From positions 118,932 through 182,931 of the forward strand of contig NZ_BBYR01000002.1 in assembly GCF_001293525.1 (NCBI RefSeq): a stretch of DNA of 64,000 bases, given 5' to 3'. Within the stretch, counting starts at the first letter, position 1. Each line of letters begins with the position of its first letter. Both the position numbers and the translations under genes were made by a program. A model generated the notes under the pieces. That model searched no databases and was not told the DNA's origin. It worked only from the letters and a program-made list of their open reading frames with translations. This document shows, piece after piece, positions 61,477 through 64,000 of this stretch. Source of the stretch: Pseudideonella sakaiensis (GTDB lineage Bacteria; Pseudomonadota; Gammaproteobacteria; Burkholderiales; Burkholderiaceae_C).

Positions 61477-63225
61477 ATGTCCCTCGCCTTTCCCGTTCGC
61501 CGCGCCGCGGCCGATCCTGCGGCGGCCACGCCCGCCGCCGCCGCTGCGGCGGCGCGTGACCCGCTGATCCAGGCCCTGGTCGACGCGCGCCGCATCTCCG
61601 ACGAGGCGGCCGCGCGCGCCTCCGAACTGCAGCGCCAGCTCGGCATCCCGCCCACGGCCGGGCTGCTGCGCCTCAACGCGATCGCCGAAGGGCCGCTGTA
61701 CCGCTTCTATGCCGACTGGGCGGGCGTGACGCTGTTCGAGGCGGACGCGGGCGACCAGGCCGCGATCCGCCGCAGCGCCGAGTCCCGGCTCGACGCGATG
61801 CACCTCGCGGCAGCCTGGGCCGAAGCCAAGGGCTTCGCGGTCTTCGAGCACGCCGGCGCCCACCACCTCGCGATGCGCGACCTGCTCGATCCGCAGGTGC
61901 GCGGCGTGGTCGATCGCAAGGCGGCCGGCCTGGGCTGGACCTTGCAGCCGGTGCTCGTCACCCCGTCGCAGTTCGAGGCCCTGCGGGCCTCTGGGGCGGC
62001 CACCGCCAACGGCACCGAGGTCGGCAGCGACATCAAGACCCTGCGCGAACTCGCCGAAGAAGGCCCGACCATCGAGCTCGTCAACGGCATCCTGTCGAAG
62101 GCGGTGACGCAGCGCGCCTCGGACATCCACATCGAGCCGACCGAGTTCAACTTCACCGTGCGCACCCGCATCGACGGCGAGATGGTGGTGCAGACGGTGC
62201 AGCCGCGCGAGAAGTTCGACGCGGTGAGCAGCCGCGTGAAGATCCTGTCGAACCTGGACATCGCCGAGCGCCGGCTGCCGCAGGACGGGCGCATCAATGC
62301 GCGCGTCAACGGCGAGAGCTTCGACATCCGGGTGTCGGTGCTGCCGGCCTCGGCCGGCGAGTCCATCGTGCTGCGCCTGCTGCGGCAGGAGCGGCGGCCC
62401 ACCCACCTCGCCGACCTCGGCATGGGCGAGGCGCATGCGCGCCTCTTCGAGGCCTGGTCGCACCAATCGAACGGCATCGTGCTGGTAACGGGGCCGACCG
62501 GCTCGGGCAAGAGCACGACGCTGTACACGGCGCTCGAGCTGAGCAACGACCAGTCGCGCAAGATCATCACCGTCGAGGACCCGGTCGAGTACAAGATCCC
62601 GGGCATCACCCAGCTGCAGGTGAACGCCGACATCGGCTTCACCTTCGCATCGGCGCTGCGCTCCATCCTGCGCCACGACCCGGACATGATCCTGGTCGGC
62701 GAGATCCGCGACGAGGAGACGGCGCGCATCGCGATCCAGTCCTCGCTGACCGGCCACCTGGTCTATTCGACGCTGCACACCAACAGCGCGCTCGGCGCGG
62801 TGACACGGCTGGTGGACATGGGCGTCGAGCCCTTCCTGATCGCGGCCAGCCTGCGCGGCCTGATGGCGCAGCGGCTGGTGCGCCGGCTCTGCCCGCAGTG
62901 CGCGGTGCCCGACGAGCAGCCGGAGCAGGCGCTCGGTGCGCTGGCCGCGAAGTGGGGCAGCGGCGCGCAGCTCGCGGGGCAGGGGCTGCGCCGCGCGGTC
63001 GGCTGCGCGCACTGCTCGGGCACGGGCTTCTACGGCCGGGTCGCGATCTACGACCTGATCGACATCGACACCGCGACGGCCGAGATGATCGCCAAGGGCC
63101 TGGGCGAAGAGGAGATGGCGCGCCGCCTGCGCCTGCCGTCGATCGGCGGCCTCGCCGCCAGCGGCCTGCAGCTCGTCGCCGAGGGCGTGACGACCGTCGC
63201 CGAAGTCATCCGTGCGACCGGATGA
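61477..63225 (+). CDS. gspE: Type II secretion ATPase GspE
   Basis: This 582-residue secretion ATPase has an N-terminal domain (residues 1-180) that interacts with GspL, then SDIHIEPTEFNFTVRTRIDG, Walker A GPTGSGKST (339-347), the Asp box ITVEDPVEYKIPGITQLQV, Walker B ILVGEIRDEETARIAIQSSL, the His box YSTLHTNSALGAV and a tetracysteine zinc site C472-x2-C475...C510-x2-C513. It powers pseudopilus assembly. It is separated from the gspF-D operon, lying on the opposite strand 3.4 kb away, downstream of the exported protein. The first 30 residues are Ala-rich. Confidence 0.95.
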   Translation: MSLAFPVRRAAADPAAATPAAAAAAARDPLIQALVDARRISDEAAARASELQRQLGIPPTAGLLRLNAIAEGPLYRFYADWAGVTLFEADAGDQAAIRRSAESRLDAMHLAAAWAEAKGFAVFEHAGAHHLAMRDLLDPQVRGVVDRKAAGLGWTLQPVLVTPSQFEALRASGAATANGTEVGSDIKTLRELAEEGPTIELVNGILSKAVTQRASDIHIEPTEFNFTVRTRIDGEMVVQTVQPREKFDAVSSRVKILSNLDIAERRLPQDGRINARVNGESFDIRVSVLPASAGESIVLRLLRQERRPTHLADLGMGEAHARLFEAWSHQSNGIVLVTGPTGSGKSTTLYTALELSNDQSRKIITVEDPVEYKIPGITQLQVNADIGFTFASALRSILRHDPDMILVGEIRDEETARIAIQSSLTGHLVYSTLHTNSALGAVTRLVDMGVEPFLIAASLRGLMAQRLVRRLCPQCAVPDEQPEQALGALAAKWGSGAQLAGQGLRRAVGCAHCSGTGFYGRVAIYDLIDIDTATAEMIAKGLGEEEMARRLRLPSIGGLAASGLQLVAEGVTTVAEVIRATG

Positions 63226-64000
63226 CGCGGCCGCCGTCCTGCGCGCCCGCCCGGGCCATCGCCCGGAGATCGACGGCCTGCGCGCGCTCGCGGTGCTGGC
63301 GGTCATGGGCTTCCATGCCGGCTGGCCGGGATTCGGCGGCGGCTACGTCGGCGTCGACGTCTTCTTCGTCCTCAGCGGCTACCTGATCACCGGGCTCGTC
63401 CACGACGAGCTGGCCGCCGGGCGCTTCTCGCTGGCGCACTTCGCCGAGCGGCGCGCGCGGCGCATCGCGCCGGCGCTGCTGCTGGTGCTGCTGGCGAGCA
63501 CGCTGGCCGCGGCCTGGCTGATGACCCCGCGCGACCTGGTCGCGCACGCGCAGGCGGTGCTCGCCACGCTCGGCCTCGTGCCGAACCTCTACTTCTGGCG
63601 CAGCGCCGACTACTTCCAGCCGGCCGCCGAGTTCGTGCCGCTGCTGCACGCCTGGAGCCTGGGCGTCGAGGAGCAGTTCTACCTGCTGTTCCCGCTCGCG
63701 CTGCTGGCGCTGTGGCGGTGGGCGCCGCGCCGCCTGCTGCCGGTGTTCGCGCTGGCGATGCTGGCCAGCCTCGCGCTCGCGAGCTGGGCGGTGGAGGCTT
63801 ACCGCGGCGCCGCCTTCTACCTGCTGCCGACGCGGGCCTGGGAGCTGCTGCTCGGCGGCGTCGCGGCGCTCGTGGAACGCTCGCCGCGCCGTGCCCGCGC
63901 GGGGCTCGCCGACCCCGCTGCCGCGGCTGCCGGGACCACGCCGAACCCCGCCGCGGTCCCCACCGCAGTTGCAGCCACAGGCTCAGGCTCAGGCTCAGGC
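63212..64000 (+). CDS. Acyltransferase 3 (OafA/YrhL family), 3' end outside the window
   Basis: The first 263 residues of an integral membrane O-acyltransferase are present: RPEIDGLRALAVLAVMGFHA (with the conserved DGLRA and catalytic-type His), GGYVGVDVFFVLSGYLITGL, FAERRARRIAPALLLVLLAS, EFVPLLHAWSLGVEEQFYLL. The pattern fits the OafA/YrhL group, which adds acetyl groups to O-antigen or other surface glycans. GTG 63212 overlaps the gspE end by 14 bases and is the likeliest start, as the first conserved block begins at residue 17. The last visible part is a Pro/Ala-rich loop with a Gly-Ser repeat that runs out of the window. Confidence 0.85.
   Translation, partial: MRPDDAAAVLRARPGHRPEIDGLRALAVLAVMGFHAGWPGFGGGYVGVDVFFVLSGYLITGLVHDELAAGRFSLAHFAERRARRIAPALLLVLLASTLAAAWLMTPRDLVAHAQAVLATLGLVPNLYFWRSADYFQPAAEFVPLLHAWSLGVEEQFYLLFPLALLALWRWAPRRLLPVFALAMLASLALASWAVEAYRGAAFYLLPTRAWELLLGGVAALVERSPRRARAGLADPAAAAAGTTPNPAAVPTAVAATGSGSGSG
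63978..64000 (+). repeat. Hexanucleotide repeat (CAGGCT)n, cut by the window end
   Basis: At least three CAGGCT units and part of a fourth encode a Gly-Ser repeat in the acyltransferase. The full length cannot be seen. Confidence 0.85.

Overview
The window is GC-rich (codons strongly G/C-ending) chromosomal DNA of a betaproteobacterium. Gene order and families point to Burkholderiales, most like the Rubrivivax/Leptothrix/Caldimonas group: argD and DUF3579 next to rpsT-murJ, hda-HAD-pcnB-folK, rpsP-rimM-trmD-rplS, a CobD/CbiB-family protein, orn divergent from an M48 protease plus rsgA. Species cannot be fixed from the sequence alone. No tRNA, rRNA, CRISPR, integrase or insertion sequence was seen.

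Layout. 1-18 kb is housekeeping: partial argD, DUF3579, rpsT, murJ, a SirB1-type protein, an AI-2E transporter, hda, a HAD phosphatase, pcnB, folK, small membrane proteins, a GNAT acetyltransferase, the S16/RimM/TrmD/L19 operon with its terminator, a CoA-type Nudix hydrolase, CobD-like, rsgA, M48 protease and orn. 18-26.6 kb holds a DUF2087 protein, an RhlE-type DEAD-box helicase with a long leader and repeat-rich tail, DUF3429, an M61 protease, a DUF3108 protein with a hexanucleotide repeat, and an enoyl-CoA hydratase. 26.6-33.5 kb is an accessory four-gene minus-strand operon with its own promoter: a 154-aa protein, a beta-sandwich repeat protein, a 1250-aa LysM/FlgD-like/metzincin-type metalloprotease, and a possibly exported 565-aa protein. 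It resembles an effector module with helper and possible immunity genes. lysS follows.

35.2-47.5 kb is a surface polysaccharide cluster: hexapeptide acyltransferase, two GT4 and one GT2 glycosyltransferases, a Wzx-like flippase, three methyltransferase-type proteins, a DegT aminotransferase, a phosphoglycosyl transferase and a CapD/WbpM-type dehydratase. Most junctions overlap, suggesting translational coupling. Between two glycosyltransferases lies a 60-aa ORF made of three 60-bp repeats; diverged copies of the same element sit at the 5' ends of three other genes in the window.

47.5-63.2 kb is a type II secretion (T2SS) locus. On the minus strand gspF-G-H-I-J-K-L-M-C-D form one operon that continues into a WecA/MraY-family transferase. 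Divergently on the plus strand lie a probably abundant 765-aa exported protein (signal peptide, long leader, strong terminator), a SoxY-like protein lacking the sulfur-carrier tail, and gspE. The arrangement suggests that the T2SS exports the 765-aa protein, perhaps as a surface layer. The window ends inside an OafA/YrhL-type acyltransferase.
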